Shown piece by piece: positions 23,247 through 32,681 of a stretch of DNA of 53,206 bases (positions within the stretch are counted from its first letter, which is position 1; the number at the start of each line of letters is the position of its first letter). A model generated the notes under the pieces. The model saw only the letters and a program-made list of their open reading frames with translations, was not told where the DNA came from and did not search any database. A program made the translations under genes and the position numbers. The DNA comes from Solobacterium sp. (lineage in GTDB: Bacteria > Bacillota_I > Bacilli_A > Erysipelotrichales > Erysipelotrichaceae), in contig JAFYHC010000089.1 of the NCBI GenBank assembly GCA_017539385.1, forward strand, positions 1 through 53,206, given 5' to 3'.

Positions 23247-24962
23247 ATGAAGAGCAGATGGTATAAAAATGCAGTGGTTTACCAGGTCTATCCGTTCAGT
23301 TTCATGGACAGCAATAATGACGGCTGGGGTGATATTGAAGGCATCCTGTCAAAACTGGATTACATACAGGAACTTGGCGTCACTGCGATCTGGTTCTCAC
23401 CATTGTATCCGTCCCCGGATTATGATTACGGCTATGATGTCAGTGACTACAAAGGCATCGATCCCAAATTCGGCACAATGGCTGACTTTGACCGGCTGCT
23501 GGAGGAATGCCATAGGCGGGGCATGAAAGTGATCATGGATATGGTCGTAAATCATACATCGATCGAACATCCATGGTTCAAATCAGCCCTATCTTCGCCA
23601 GATTCCCCATACCGGGATTACTACATCATCCGCAAGGGAAGAATGCAGAATGGAAAGCTGTGTCCGCCCAGCAATTGGGAATCTACATTCACCGGTTCTG
23701 CATGGGAGCGCATTGGTGACAGCGATGAATACTATCTGCATCTGTTCTGCAGGGAACAGGCAGATCTGAACTGGGAGAATCCCGCTGTCCGCAAAGAGAT
23801 CACGGACATACTGCTGTTCTGGCTGGATAAAGGCGTAGACGGTTTCCGGTTTGATGTCTTCAATATGTTTTCCAAATGTTATCCCATTCAGGATGACAAC
23901 CAGAAGGATACATTTCAGAAAGGTGCACAGTTCTATGTGGACGGACCGCGCATGCATGAGTTCCTGCAGCAGCTGAATACGGATGCACTGTCGCTGTACG
24001 ATACATTTACAGTCGGTGAATCCTTCCATCCATCCAAAGAAAATGCACATGCCTACGTGCAGGAAGAAAACAACGAACTGGATTCGATCTTTGCGTTTGC
24101 ACATCTGGATGCGGATAATATTGCCGGTAAGAAGTTCTTCTATAAGCCGTTTGATCTGATCCAGTTCAAAGAGGGCTTCTTTGGTCCGCAGAAGGACAAT
24201 TACCATGGCGGATGGAATACGCTGGTGCTGGAAAACCATGATAATCCGCGCAGTGTGAACCGCTTCTCCATCCCGACGGACAAATACCGCTATGAAGCGG
24301 CGACAATGCTTGCGGCCGTCACATATATGGGATGGGGAACACCGTTTATCTATATGGGACAGGAGATCGGAATGACCAACTGTGCCTTTAAGAGCATGGA
24401 TGAGATGAAAGATCCGGTCAGTCACTTCGTATATGATCTGATGTGCAGCTATGGCATGCCGGGACCGCTTGCATTCCGCTTTATCCGCTATGGCGCAAGA
24501 GATCATGCCCGTGTGCCGATGGCATGGGATGCTTCTGTTAACGGCGGCTTCAACACCGGTGCTGAGCCATGGCAGTGCGTGAATCCTGTATATACTGACA
24601 TCAATGCGGAAAAGGACCTGCACAGTGAAAAATCCATCTACCGCTTCTATCAGAAGCTATTGAAGATACGCAAAAACAATGAGACAGCCATAATGGGAAA
24701 TGTGGAAGAATACATGCATTCAAGCCGTTCCATTATTGCCTATACACGTACGTATCATACAGGACGTCTGTTTGTGATCGGCAACTTCAGCGCACATGGT
24801 GCTTCTGCACCATTACCGGCATGGATGAATGACTATCAGGTACTGCTGAACAATTATGATGAACTGAAGATCAGAAACGGGAAACTGCATCTGAAGCCTT
24901 ACCAGGCAATCGTATTTGAATGGAAGGCTGCTCCGTTCAGAGAGAATACGTATGACGAATAA
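23247..24962 (+). CDS. GH13 alpha-glucosidase (oligo-1,6-glucosidase / trehalose-6-P hydrolase type)
   Basis: 571 residues with the full GH13 barrel. The nucleophile is D203 in GFRFDVF, the acid/base E258 in TVGESF, and the transition-state Asp is D332 in LENHDNPR. Also seen: VVYQVYPFSFMDSNNDGWGDI at the N-terminus and MDMVVNHTS (region I). This is the size and pattern of the MalL/TreC/GH13_31-29 branch, whose substrates are isomaltose, sucrose or trehalose-6-phosphate. No PTS or transporter gene is next to it. ATG 23247 follows GAGAGGA at good distance. Confidence 0.92.
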   Translation: MKSRWYKNAVVYQVYPFSFMDSNNDGWGDIEGILSKLDYIQELGVTAIWFSPLYPSPDYDYGYDVSDYKGIDPKFGTMADFDRLLEECHRRGMKVIMDMVVNHTSIEHPWFKSALSSPDSPYRDYYIIRKGRMQNGKLCPPSNWESTFTGSAWERIGDSDEYYLHLFCREQADLNWENPAVRKEITDILLFWLDKGVDGFRFDVFNMFSKCYPIQDDNQKDTFQKGAQFYVDGPRMHEFLQQLNTDALSLYDTFTVGESFHPSKENAHAYVQEENNELDSIFAFAHLDADNIAGKKFFYKPFDLIQFKEGFFGPQKDNYHGGWNTLVLENHDNPRSVNRFSIPTDKYRYEAATMLAAVTYMGWGTPFIYMGQEIGMTNCAFKSMDEMKDPVSHFVYDLMCSYGMPGPLAFRFIRYGARDHARVPMAWDASVNGGFNTGAEPWQCVNPVYTDINAEKDLHSEKSIYRFYQKLLKIRKNNETAIMGNVEEYMHSSRSIIAYTRTYHTGRLFVIGNFSAHGASAPLPAWMNDYQVLLNNYDELKIRNGKLHLKPYQAIVFEWKAAPFRENTYDE

Positions 24963-25434
24963 GGCAGCTGTATTTCGTCTGTTTGATCATGACGATGCCG
25001 AGGAAGTATCCGCATTGATCCGGCATACATTGCGTACTGCGAGCATTCGTGAATATTCATCGGAATACATCGAAGCATTGTGTCAGCGCATGCGTGCAGA
25101 AGACATGATCCAGCGGGCTGCACAGGGACATTTCCATGTTGCAGAGCAGGATGGAACGATCATTGCCTGCGGCGGGATTGCATATCACTGGGATGATCAG
25201 AAGACCAGCATCCTGCTGAATATATTTGTACATCCGAAACAGCAGAAAACCGGCATGGGAAAAGCCGTTGTAGAGAAGCTGGAAGAAGATGAGATCTATC
25301 GCAAAACAAACAAAACAGTACTGCATGCTTCGATCAGTGCAAGAACATTCTATGAGCGGCTTGGCTATACCGCTGTAACCGGGCAGATCGAAGAAGATGG
25401 TACCATCTTCATGGAAAAATTCCATGCGCAGTAG
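24952..25434 (+). CDS. GNAT N-acetyltransferase
   Basis: 160 residues. The ATG at 24952 overlaps the end of the GH13 gene, where the frame is open further up. The acetyl-CoA loop is ILLNIFVHPKQQKTGMGKAVVEKLEEDE (Q-K-T-G-M-G), and the C-terminal part HASISARTFYERLGYTAV is typical of GNATs. The substrate is unknown; coupling to the glucosidase is probably only transcriptional. Confidence 0.88.
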   Translation: MTNKAAVFRLFDHDDAEEVSALIRHTLRTASIREYSSEYIEALCQRMRAEDMIQRAAQGHFHVAEQDGTIIACGGIAYHWDDQKTSILLNIFVHPKQQKTGMGKAVVEKLEEDEIYRKTNKTVLHASISARTFYERLGYTAVTGQIEEDGTIFMEKFHAQ

Positions 25435-25521
25435 ACTGCATCTGCCTGCTTCATATAGAGCAGTATTCAAACGACGGGATCGTACGGAATACCGGCAGAT
25501 CAGCTGTTACGGAAGATAAGA

Positions 25522-26151
25522 ATGCGTATGAAAAGAATTCTAAGCATATTTGCGGCAATGACATGTCTGTTATGCGCCTGTGCATCATCGAATGGTGCAG
25601 AAGAAGAACACGTGCTGATCGTTTACTTTTCCCGCACTGGCGAACAGGCAGGCGTCGGTACGATCGAAACAGGCAATACAGCCATCGTGGCGCAGGATAT
25701 TGCGGCATTGACCGGCGGTGACATCTTTGAACTGGTGCCGGAAGAAGATAACTATCCGCTGACTTACGATGCATTGTATGAATATGCATGCCAAGAGAAA
25801 GAAGCACAGGCACGTCCTGCCTATAAAGGCAATGTGCCGGATCTGTCCGCATATACAACAGTGTGCATCGGTGCACCGGTGTGGCATGCAGACTGGCCGA
25901 TGATCCTGTATACATTTTTTGAAGCAAATAAAGAGGGGCTTGCCGGAAAGCGTCTTGTGCCATTCTGTACGCATGCCGGATCGCGCTTGTCTGGGCTTGA
26001 CAGCAAACTGGCAAAAGCATGTCCTGACTGCAGAGTGACCGAAGGACTTGCGATACTGGGAGAAGATGCGCAGAACAATCCCGAAGCAGTACAGGAAGCT
26101 GTTGCAAAATGGCTGAAAAAGCTTGGACTGCTGCAAAACAGATCACAGTAA
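25522..26151 (+). CDS. Flavodoxin-like lipoprotein
   Basis: 209 residues. A lipoprotein signal peptide, [16 protein letters not shown], with a lipobox Leu-Cys-Ala-Cys ending at C20, is followed by a flavodoxin-4 type domain: [31 protein letters not shown], in which the Ser-Arg-Thr-Gly loop binds FMN phosphate, then [16 protein letters not shown] and [16 protein letters not shown]. So it is probably an exported, membrane-anchored flavodoxin that takes part in surface electron transfer. ATG 25522 follows GGAAG. A hairpin ends the gene. Confidence 0.88.
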   Translation: MRMKRILSIFAAMTCLLCACASSNGAEEEHVLIVYFSRTGEQAGVGTIETGNTAIVAQDIAALTGGDIFELVPEEDNYPLTYDALYEYACQEKEAQARPAYKGNVPDLSAYTTVCIGAPVWHADWPMILYTFFEANKEGLAGKRLVPFCTHAGSRLSGLDSKLAKACPDCRVTEGLAILGEDAQNNPEAVQEAVAKWLKKLGLLQNRSQ

Positions 26152-26187
26152 AAAAAGATGACACGGGCAGATACGCAGGTGTTCTGG

Positions 26188-26225
26188 ATCGGTGGAAGGT
26201 ATTTACTTTACACCGATTTTGTTTT
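26188..26225 (+). terminator. Intrinsic terminator after the flavodoxin gene
   Basis: ATCGGTG (26188-26194) / CACCGAT (26211-26217) with inner partly paired AAGGTA/TACTTT, followed by TTTTGTTTT. A weak TTTACA-17-TTTTAT promoter overlaps it. Confidence 0.65.
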
Positions 26226-26258
26226 AGCATTTTATTAACAGAAAAAGGAGTAAATAGC

Positions 26259-27920
26259 ATGAATATTTCACCATTGCAGAAAGAAAGACTCAAGTACGAG
26301 CCGAAGCTTCCGGGCATGCTCAGAAATGGTATTTCTGAGATCTGTGTCAAGGAAGGCGAAGAAACACAGAGTGTTGCGGATCAGGAAAAGATCAAAGCCC
26401 TGTTCCCGAACACATACGGAAAAAGAGAAATCACGTTTGAAAAAGGTGCAAACACTTCCGAAGCAAAGAAACAGGTCGTCGGCGTCATTCTTTCCGGCGG
26501 ACAGGCTCCGGGCGGACACAACGTTGTATGCGGTCTGTATGATGCATTAAAGGCTACAGACAGTGAAAATGTTCTGTACGGCTTCAAGAATGGTCCGAGC
26601 GGACTGCTTGATGACGATTATCTGATCTTCGATGATGCATATATCGATCAGTTCCGCAACACAGGCGGCTTCGACATCATCGGTTCCGGACGTACAAAAC
26701 TGGAAACAGAAGAACAGTTCGCTGTTGCGGCAGAAGTCTGCAAGAAGCACGGCATTACAGCAATTGTTATCATCGGCGGTGATGACTCCAATACAAACGC
26801 TGCTGTTCTGGCTGAATATTTCGCAGCTCACAAGACAGGCGTACAGGTCATCGGATGCCCGAAGACCATCGACGGCGACCTGAAGAACGAAGACATTGAA
26901 TGCTCGTTCGGTTTCGATACAGCAACAAAGACATACAGTGAAGTCATCGGCAATATTGAAAGAGATGCCAACTCCGCTAAGAAGTACTGGCACTTCATCA
27001 AGGTCATGGGCCGTTCTGCTTCCCACGTTGCACTGGAATGTGCACTGGAAACACAGCCGAACATCTGCCTGATCTCTGAAGAAGTTGAAGCAAAGAAGAT
27101 GTCCCTGTCGCAGATCGCTGACTACATCGCTGACTCTGTTGCAAAGCGTGCTGCCAATGGCATGAACTTCGGCGTTGCCATCATTCCGGAAGGCGTTGTT
27201 GAATTCGTTCCGGAATTCAAAGTCCTGATCCAGGAAATCAATGAACTGCTGGCTGGAAAGAAAGCAGATGAATTCAATGCATTAGCTACCTGGGAAGAGA
27301 AGTATGCATTCATTGAAAAGGGTCTGACAAAAGAATCCATGGCAGTATTTGCAATTCTGCCGCAGACCATTCAGCAGCAGCTGTTCCTGGAAAGAGACCC
27401 GCACGGAAACGTTCAGGTATCCCTGATCGAATCTGAAAAGCTGTTCTCTGCACTGGTTAAGGCTAAGCTGGATGAAAGAAAAGCAGCCGGCACTTACAAG
27501 GGCAAATTCAGCGCACTGCACCACTTCTTCGGCTATGAAGGAAGATGCGCATTCCCGTCCAACTTTGACGCAGACTACTGCTACTCCCTCGGCTATAATG
27601 CATTCATGCTGATCCAGTATGGTTATACAGGATATCTCTCCAAGGTATACAACCTGACAAAACCGGCTGAAGAATGGATCGCCGGCGGTATGCCGATCAC
27701 GAAGATGATGAACATGGAAAGACGTCATGGCGAAGACAAGCCGGTTATCAAGAAAGCGCTTGTTGAACTGGACGGCAAACCGTTCAAATACTTCGAAGCA
27801 CACAGAGATGCATGGGCTGTTGAAACAGCATATACATATCCAGGTGCGATCCAGTATTACGGACCGGCTTCTGTATGCGATATCACAACCCGCACACTGG
27901 CACTCGAAAAAGGCGAATAA
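26259..27920 (+). CDS. pfp: Diphosphate-fructose-6-phosphate 1-phosphotransferase (PPi-PFK), long type
   Basis: 553 residues, the size of PFP_long/beta-type proteins. The phosphate-donor motif is [16 protein letters not shown], with Asp where ATP enzymes have Gly, and the active-site words [30 protein letters not shown] and CPKTID all agree with PPi use. It interconverts fructose-6-P and fructose-1,6-bisphosphate using PPi, saving ATP. AAAAAGGAG and ATG 26259 fix the start; the frame extends upstream into the terminator. Codon use looks strongly biased (few rare codons), as expected for an abundant enzyme. Confidence 0.95.
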   Translation: MNISPLQKERLKYEPKLPGMLRNGISEICVKEGEETQSVADQEKIKALFPNTYGKREITFEKGANTSEAKKQVVGVILSGGQAPGGHNVVCGLYDALKATDSENVLYGFKNGPSGLLDDDYLIFDDAYIDQFRNTGGFDIIGSGRTKLETEEQFAVAAEVCKKHGITAIVIIGGDDSNTNAAVLAEYFAAHKTGVQVIGCPKTIDGDLKNEDIECSFGFDTATKTYSEVIGNIERDANSAKKYWHFIKVMGRSASHVALECALETQPNICLISEEVEAKKMSLSQIADYIADSVAKRAANGMNFGVAIIPEGVVEFVPEFKVLIQEINELLAGKKADEFNALATWEEKYAFIEKGLTKESMAVFAILPQTIQQQLFLERDPHGNVQVSLIESEKLFSALVKAKLDERKAAGTYKGKFSALHHFFGYEGRCAFPSNFDADYCYSLGYNAFMLIQYGYTGYLSKVYNLTKPAEEWIAGGMPITKMMNMERRHGEDKPVIKKALVELDGKPFKYFEAHRDAWAVETAYTYPGAIQYYGPASVCDITTRTLALEKGE

Positions 27921-27929
27921 TGCAGTACA

Positions 27930-27958
27930 CAGAGGATCCGGCGGATCCTCTGTTTTTT
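27930..27958 (+). terminator. Intrinsic terminator of the pfp gene
   Basis: A perfect 10-bp stem CAGAGGATCC / GGATCCTCTG with a GGC loop, then TTTTTT. Confidence 0.9.
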
Positions 27959-27978
27959 GAATTCAGAAAGAGGTATGC

Positions 27979-28260
27979 ATGAAACAGTATTTCAGTGCCA
28001 GCCTGTGTGAAGAGGGGATTTTGGGCGGTGCGATCATTGCGGATGATATCGGCATCACATATCGGACAAACAAGATCACCATACCGGACAGACTGAAAAA
28101 GATCGAAATGCATTATGAAGATATTGCGGTCATGGTGCAGAAGTATGTACTGTGCTTTCCGGCCGTAACGATCACCCTGCGCAATGGCGAGATGCATACA
28201 TTTATCGTATTCCGCCGCAGAACATTCTGTGAATTGCTGCACCGGATGTGCAGATTCTGA
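27979..28260 (+). CDS. Small hypothetical protein, PH/GRAM-like, 93 aa
   Basis: 93 residues. The pattern GILGGAIIADDIGITYRTNKITIPDRLKKIEMHYEDIAVMV, then CFPAVTITLRNGEMHTFIVFRRRTFCELL, has the strand order and final helix of small bacterial PH-like domains, but this is a shape argument only. There is no signal peptide. It starts 58 bases after pfp and ends in a terminator. Confidence 0.55.
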   Translation: MKQYFSASLCEEGILGGAIIADDIGITYRTNKITIPDRLKKIEMHYEDIAVMVQKYVLCFPAVTITLRNGEMHTFIVFRRRTFCELLHRMCRF

Positions 28261-28264
28261 TCAG

Positions 28265-28296
28265 ATCCGCAGAAATATAATCTGCGGATTTTTTCG
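28265..28296 (+). terminator. Intrinsic terminator after the PH-like gene
   Basis: ATCCGCAGA (28265-28273) / TCTGCGGAT (28281-28289) with TTTTTT. Confidence 0.88.
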
Positions 28297-28305
28297 GCTT
28301 GTACG

Positions 28306-28333
28306 TTCAACTTTCTGCTGTGCGTGGTAAAAT
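28306..28333 (+). promoter_or_regulatory. Promoter of the 933-aa oxidoreductase gene
   Basis: TTCAAC (28306-28311), 16-bp spacer, TGGTAAAAT (-10 TAAAAT at 28328-28333 with an extended TG). The ATG is 33 bases further down. Confidence 0.65.
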
Positions 28334-28365
28334 GCAGAAGGAAAGAGATCTGAAAGGAAATCATA

Positions 28366-31167
28366 ATGAAAGAACAGAAGAACAGAATGGTCAATGACTT
28401 TGACCGCGCAAACTATGCGCCGTTCCAGGATCCCAATTACACGCCGGAAGATCCTGAAAAGGCAAAACTGGTTTTAAAGCTGGGCAATATGATCACCGAC
28501 CGCTATCTGGTGAAATATACCCGTACTATGAATTATTCCGATCCGGAATACTGGATGCTCGATGAGCTGCTGACAAAAGAAGAAGTACGGGTAATGCTGT
28601 CGTTTGGAAAGACACGCATGAACAAGGATCTGGAAGAGATTGCCAAGCTCAATAACATGTCTGTGGAACATGCAAAAGATGTTCTTCAGCATCTGATGTG
28701 GATCGGTGTCGTAGAAACGAACCGTGACAATGATGACCGCCATCTGCAGTACAATGTACCGATCTTTGTACCGGGAAGCGCGGAATTTGCCATGATCAAT
28801 ACGGATCTGGTCAAAGAGCATCCGCGTCTGGCAACATTCTTCAATCTGATGACACAGATGCCGCTGGAAGGCATTACACCAATGGTTCCGGCGGGAGGTG
28901 CCGGCATTGGAATGCATGTTATTCCGGTGGAAAAGGCCATTGAAGCCAATAATGAGGCAGTACCGATCGAGAAACTGTCGCACTGGCTCAGAAAGTATGA
29001 CAAATTCAGCATCGGTGTATGCACATGCCGCAGACAGCAGACGATGCGCGGAGAAAACTGCGGTGACATTGAAGGAAGATACTGCATCGGTGTTGGTGAT
29101 CTTGCAGAATACATGGTATTGCGCGGTGTAGGCCATTACCGTACGTATGATGAAGTATTGGAAACACTGCGGCGGGCAGAGCGCCATGGCCATGTTCACC
29201 AGATCACCAATATTGACGGTGAAGATAAGATCGTGGGCATCTGCAACTGTTCACCGGGATCCTGCAATGCGCTGCGTCTTGCGGAATTGTACAATACGCC
29301 AAACATGGTGCGCTCGGCATACCGTGCCCATGTGGATCCGGAAAAGTGCGTTGCCTGCGGCAAGTGCGTAGAAGCCTGTCCGGTCGGTGCAGCGCGTCTT
29401 GGCCAGAAGCTGTGCACAAAGCAGGGACCGGTGCGCTATCCTCTGAGTGAACTGCCGGATGAGACGGCATGGAATGCAGATAAGTGGAATCCGAATTACC
29501 GGGAAGATATCAAGCGCAATTGCTACGATACCGGTACAGCACCATGCAAGACAGCATGTCCGGCACACTTAGCCGTACAGGGTTATGTCAAAATGGCAAA
29601 AGAAGGCAGATACCTGGATGCATTGAAACTGATCAAACAGGACAATCCATTCCCGGCTGTATGCGGTGCCATCTGCAACAGACGCTGTGAAGAAGCCTGT
29701 ACAAGAGGTATGGTGGATGACCCGATCGCCATTGATGAGATCAAGAAGTTCATCGCTGCACAGGAACTGAAAGAAGAAATGCGCTATGTGCCGCTGTGTG
29801 AAAAGGATGAAGGCGGCATGTGGTCGGATGAATTCCGTATTGCTGTCATCGGTGCAGGTCCGGCCGGCATGAGTGCTGCGTTCTTCCTGCGTCAGCATGG
29901 CTATCCGGTAACCGTATTTGAAAAAGAAGAACGGCCGGGCGGCATGCTGGTATACGGCATTCCTTCCTTCCGTCTCGAGAAAGATGTCATCGATGCCGAG
30001 ATCGAAGTACTGCGCAAAATGGGCGTGGAATTCCGCTGCGGCACAGAGATCGGCAAAGATATCACGATCCAGGATCTGCGCAAAGAGGGATATAAAGCCT
30101 TCTATGTGGCAATTGGCGCACAGGGCGGACGTCTTGCCGGCATACCGGGCGAAGAAGCAGAAGGCGTGGAAACAGGCGTAGACTTCCTGCGCCGTGTCAA
30201 TGGTGATGAGACGGTAAAGATGCATGGTGATGTCGTCGTAGTCGGCGGCGGCAATGTAGCGATCGACGTGGCACGTACAGCAGCACGCTGCACAGATGGC
30301 AAAGTAACCATGCTGTGTCTGGAAAGTGAAAGCGAAATGCCGGCTGCGAAAGACGAAGTCGCAGAAGCAAAAGCAGAAGACATTACCATCTGCAATGGAT
30401 GGGGTCCAAAAGAGATCCTGCGTGAAAACGGCAAAGTCACCGGCATCGTCTTTAAGAAGTGCACTCGTGTCTTCAATGAGGAGCACCGCTTCGCACCGGA
30501 ATACGATGAGAATGATACGATCACACTGGCATGTGAGAATGTACTGATGTCGATCGGACAGAAGATCGAATGGGGCAGTCTGCTGGATGGGACTGCGGTA
30601 GAGACCAATCCTAACGGAACCGTCAAAGCCGATCCTGTAACACTGCAGACAGATGAAGCAGATATCTTCGTCGGCGGTGATGTATTTACCGGTCCGCGCT
30701 TTGCCATTGATGCGATCGCAGCAGGCAAGGCAGCACAGGACTCCATCAACCGCTTTGTCCATCCTGGCAATTCCCTGACAATTGGAAGAGATCTGCGTCA
30801 TTTCATTGAACTGGACAAGGACAATATCGTCCTGCCGTCCTATGACACCAGTGCACGCCAGGTGCCCGGACACACGCTTTCGACCCCGGACAGCAAGTTC
30901 CGTGATCACCGTCTGCCGTTTACAGAAGAACAGGTGCGTAAGGAAGCAGGCAGATGCCTGAGCTGCGGACAGTCGGTCGTTGATCTCAACCGGTGCATCG
31001 GCTGCGGCATGTGCACGGTGCGCTGTGAGTTTGATGCCATCCATCTGACCCGCGATATTCCGCAGGCATCCACCATGGTGAAAGCGGAGGACAAGATGAA
31101 GCTGATCGCACCGTATGCGGCACAGCGTGAGATCCGCATCGTAAAGAAAAAACTGACAGGGAAGTAA
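28366..31167 (+). CDS. FeS-flavin oxidoreductase with GltD-like core and 4Fe-4S domains, 933 aa
   Basis: A large multidomain protein. The N-terminal 200 residues are helical with an HTH-like part (residues 70-125). A Cys-rich block follows at about 218-300 (GVCTCRR, GENC, GICNCSPGSC), then a ferredoxin with C328-x-x-C (CVACGKCVEACPVG). A GltD/dihydropyrimidine-dehydrogenase-like flavin module starts near 490 with GAGPAGMSAAFFL, has a second nucleotide site VVVGGGNVAIDVARTAAR near 625 and GGDVFTGP near 760. A C-terminal ferredoxin pair, CLSCGQS and CIGCGMCTVRCEFDA, is at about 865-890. It may be an NAD(P)H-ferredoxin type electron bifurcation or transfer enzyme; the N-terminal partner is not known. 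Cytosolic. Confidence 0.8.
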   Translation: MKEQKNRMVNDFDRANYAPFQDPNYTPEDPEKAKLVLKLGNMITDRYLVKYTRTMNYSDPEYWMLDELLTKEEVRVMLSFGKTRMNKDLEEIAKLNNMSVEHAKDVLQHLMWIGVVETNRDNDDRHLQYNVPIFVPGSAEFAMINTDLVKEHPRLATFFNLMTQMPLEGITPMVPAGGAGIGMHVIPVEKAIEANNEAVPIEKLSHWLRKYDKFSIGVCTCRRQQTMRGENCGDIEGRYCIGVGDLAEYMVLRGVGHYRTYDEVLETLRRAERHGHVHQITNIDGEDKIVGICNCSPGSCNALRLAELYNTPNMVRSAYRAHVDPEKCVACGKCVEACPVGAARLGQKLCTKQGPVRYPLSELPDETAWNADKWNPNYREDIKRNCYDTGTAPCKTACPAHLAVQGYVKMAKEGRYLDALKLIKQDNPFPAVCGAICNRRCEEACTRGMVDDPIAIDEIKKFIAAQELKEEMRYVPLCEKDEGGMWSDEFRIAVIGAGPAGMSAAFFLRQHGYPVTVFEKEERPGGMLVYGIPSFRLEKDVIDAEIEVLRKMGVEFRCGTEIGKDITIQDLRKEGYKAFYVAIGAQGGRLAGIPGEEAEGVETGVDFLRRVNGDETVKMHGDVVVVGGGNVAIDVARTAARCTDGKVTMLCLESESEMPAAKDEVAEAKAEDITICNGWGPKEILRENGKVTGIVFKKCTRVFNEEHRFAPEYDENDTITLACENVLMSIGQKIEWGSLLDGTAVETNPNGTVKADPVTLQTDEADIFVGGDVFTGPRFAIDAIAAGKAAQDSINRFVHPGNSLTIGRDLRHFIELDKDNIVLPSYDTSARQVPGHTLSTPDSKFRDHRLPFTEEQVRKEAGRCLSCGQSVVDLNRCIGCGMCTVRCEFDAIHLTRDIPQASTMVKAEDKMKLIAPYAAQREIRIVKKKLTGK

Positions 31168-31173
31168 TAATTG

Positions 31174-31202
31174 TTGCAATCCTGTCACATTAATGGTAGT
31201 AT
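31174..31202 (+). promoter_or_regulatory. Promoter of the lysine operon
   Basis: TTGCAA (31174-31179), 17 bp, TAGTAT (31197-31202) with an extended TGG. The predicted transcript starts near 31209, right at the riboswitch. Confidence 0.75.
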
Positions 31203-31210
31203 TCACAACA

Positions 31211-31364
31211 AGATAGAGGCGCGGAAACGACAAGCATCCGGCTAGCCGGCAGGCAGTGATCCGGAAGTGAAGCAATTCCGCCGAACTGTATGACAGGGCA
31301 CTGTCATATGGTGGTCTTGCGGAGAACATCCGTCGGACTGTCTACGTTCGTAGGAGTGCTATCA
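31211..31364 (+). promoter_or_regulatory. Lysine riboswitch (L-box)
   Basis: The L-box core is present. AGATAGAGGCGCG (31211 on) opens the P1 stem (GATAG with CTATC near 31359-31363). Also seen are AAGTGAAGCA, CCGCCGAA, the paired TATGACAG/CTGTCATA arms, GGACTGTC and the closing GGAGTGCTATC. A terminator hairpin follows directly. Lysine binding should stabilise the terminator and turn off lysA-dapA-dapB-ddh. The call rests on conserved words and pairing. Confidence 0.92.
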
Positions 31365-31378
31365 GATGGTGCAGAGTA

Positions 31379-31408
31379 ATGCCAGCGGATAGCCGCCGGC
31401 ATTTTTTC
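31379..31408 (+). terminator. Riboswitch-controlled terminator
   Basis: ATGCCAGCGG / CCGCCGGCAT (one A-C mismatch) with ATAG loop, then TTTTTTC. It lies between the L-box and lysA. Confidence 0.85.
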
Positions 31409-31421
31409 TTGGAGGTGGAGA

Positions 31422-32678
31422 ATGACAAAGATCGCACATACAGAGGCAAAACAGCTGGCACAGCAGTATGGAACACCGTTATTTGTATACGATGAAAAGA
31501 TGCTGTGTGCGAAGATGGATGACTTTACAAAATACTTTCAAAGCGATGCCATAGAGACCGGCGTCATCTATGCATCCAAGGCATTCTGCTGCAAAGCCAT
31601 GGTGCAGCTGGCTGCACAGCACGGACTGTACCTGGATGTCGTATCCGGAGGGGAACTGTATACGGCTCTGAAGGCCGGTTTTGACCCTGAACGGATCTTC
31701 TTCCATGGCAACAATAAAACGCCGCAGGAGCTCTCTATGGCGCTTAAAAACCATGTTGGTACGATCGTCGTTGACAACCGGAGAGAAGCACTGCGATTAA
31801 AAGAGCTGCTTGCGGACAGCGATACAAGCGTGCATGTGCTGCTGCGGATCAATCCCGGCATTGAAGCACATACGCACAAGTACATCGTCACCGCCCATGT
31901 TGACAGCAAATTCGGCATTGCTCTGGTGCAGGAAGACGAAGTAATCGAAACGATCCGGATCCTGCAGGAAACCAACGGCATCATCTTTGACGGACTGCAT
32001 GTGCATATTGGTTCTCAGATCTTTGCCCAGGATGCATTTACCGATACAGTGAAAAAAGTATTCGGCTTTGCAAAGCATCTGCAGGATGCATATCAGATCG
32101 ATGTGCATACTGTGGATCTTGGCGGCGGATTTGCAGCACGCTATACCGATGAGGATGCTCCGATCCCGGTAAAAGATGTCTGCCAGGCAATCCTGAATGC
32201 ATGCACAGAAGCCAATGCATCATTATCTGCACCCGTCCGGCGCGTCATGATCGAACCCGGCCGCAGCATCGTCGGTGAAGCCGGCTATACGCTGTATACC
32301 GTCGGATCCTTGAAAAAGACACCGAACCGGCACTATATCTTTGTGGACGGGGGAATGAGCGACAACATCCGTCCGGCACTGTACCAGGCCAAATACGATG
32401 CTGTGCTGGATGGCAAGGAAGATGCACCGGCAGCTGATACGTACACCATTGCCGGCAAATGCTGCGAATCCGGAGACATCATCATTGATGCCATTGCACT
32501 TCCCGAAGCAGAAGAAAATGATCTTCTGATCGTGAAAACGACCGGTGCCTATGGATATTCCATGGCCAGCCATTACAACCGCATGCTGATGCCTGCTGTT
32601 GTCTTTGCAAAAGACGGAGACAGCAGACTTGTCATACGCAGGGAAACATACGACGATCTGATCGCACTGGAGGTATAA
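31422..32678 (+). CDS. lysA: Diaminopimelate decarboxylase
   Basis: 418 residues. The PLP-binding Lys is K53 in YASKAF. The GHVDSKFG-like word (HVDSKFGI), VDLGGGF, the MIEPGRSIVGEAG phosphate loop and CCESGDII active-site Cys are as in LysA. It converts meso-diaminopimelate to lysine, the last step of the pathway. First gene of the riboswitch-controlled operon. RBS GGAGGTGGAG and ATG 31422. Confidence 0.96.
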   Translation: MTKIAHTEAKQLAQQYGTPLFVYDEKMLCAKMDDFTKYFQSDAIETGVIYASKAFCCKAMVQLAAQHGLYLDVVSGGELYTALKAGFDPERIFFHGNNKTPQELSMALKNHVGTIVVDNRREALRLKELLADSDTSVHVLLRINPGIEAHTHKYIVTAHVDSKFGIALVQEDEVIETIRILQETNGIIFDGLHVHIGSQIFAQDAFTDTVKKVFGFAKHLQDAYQIDVHTVDLGGGFAARYTDEDAPIPVKDVCQAILNACTEANASLSAPVRRVMIEPGRSIVGEAGYTLYTVGSLKKTPNRHYIFVDGGMSDNIRPALYQAKYDAVLDGKEDAPAADTYTIAGKCCESGDIIIDAIALPEAEENDLLIVKTTGAYGYSMASHYNRMLMPAVVFAKDGDSRLVIRRETYDDLIALEV

Positions 32679-32681
32679 GTT

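Noticed and set aside
23589..24623. 344-codon minus-strand frame
   Set aside because: Antisense shadow of the GH13 glucosidase.
29569..31329. 586-codon open frame on the minus strand
   Set aside because: It is a shadow of the 933-residue oxidoreductase on the plus strand; no RBS or family sense.
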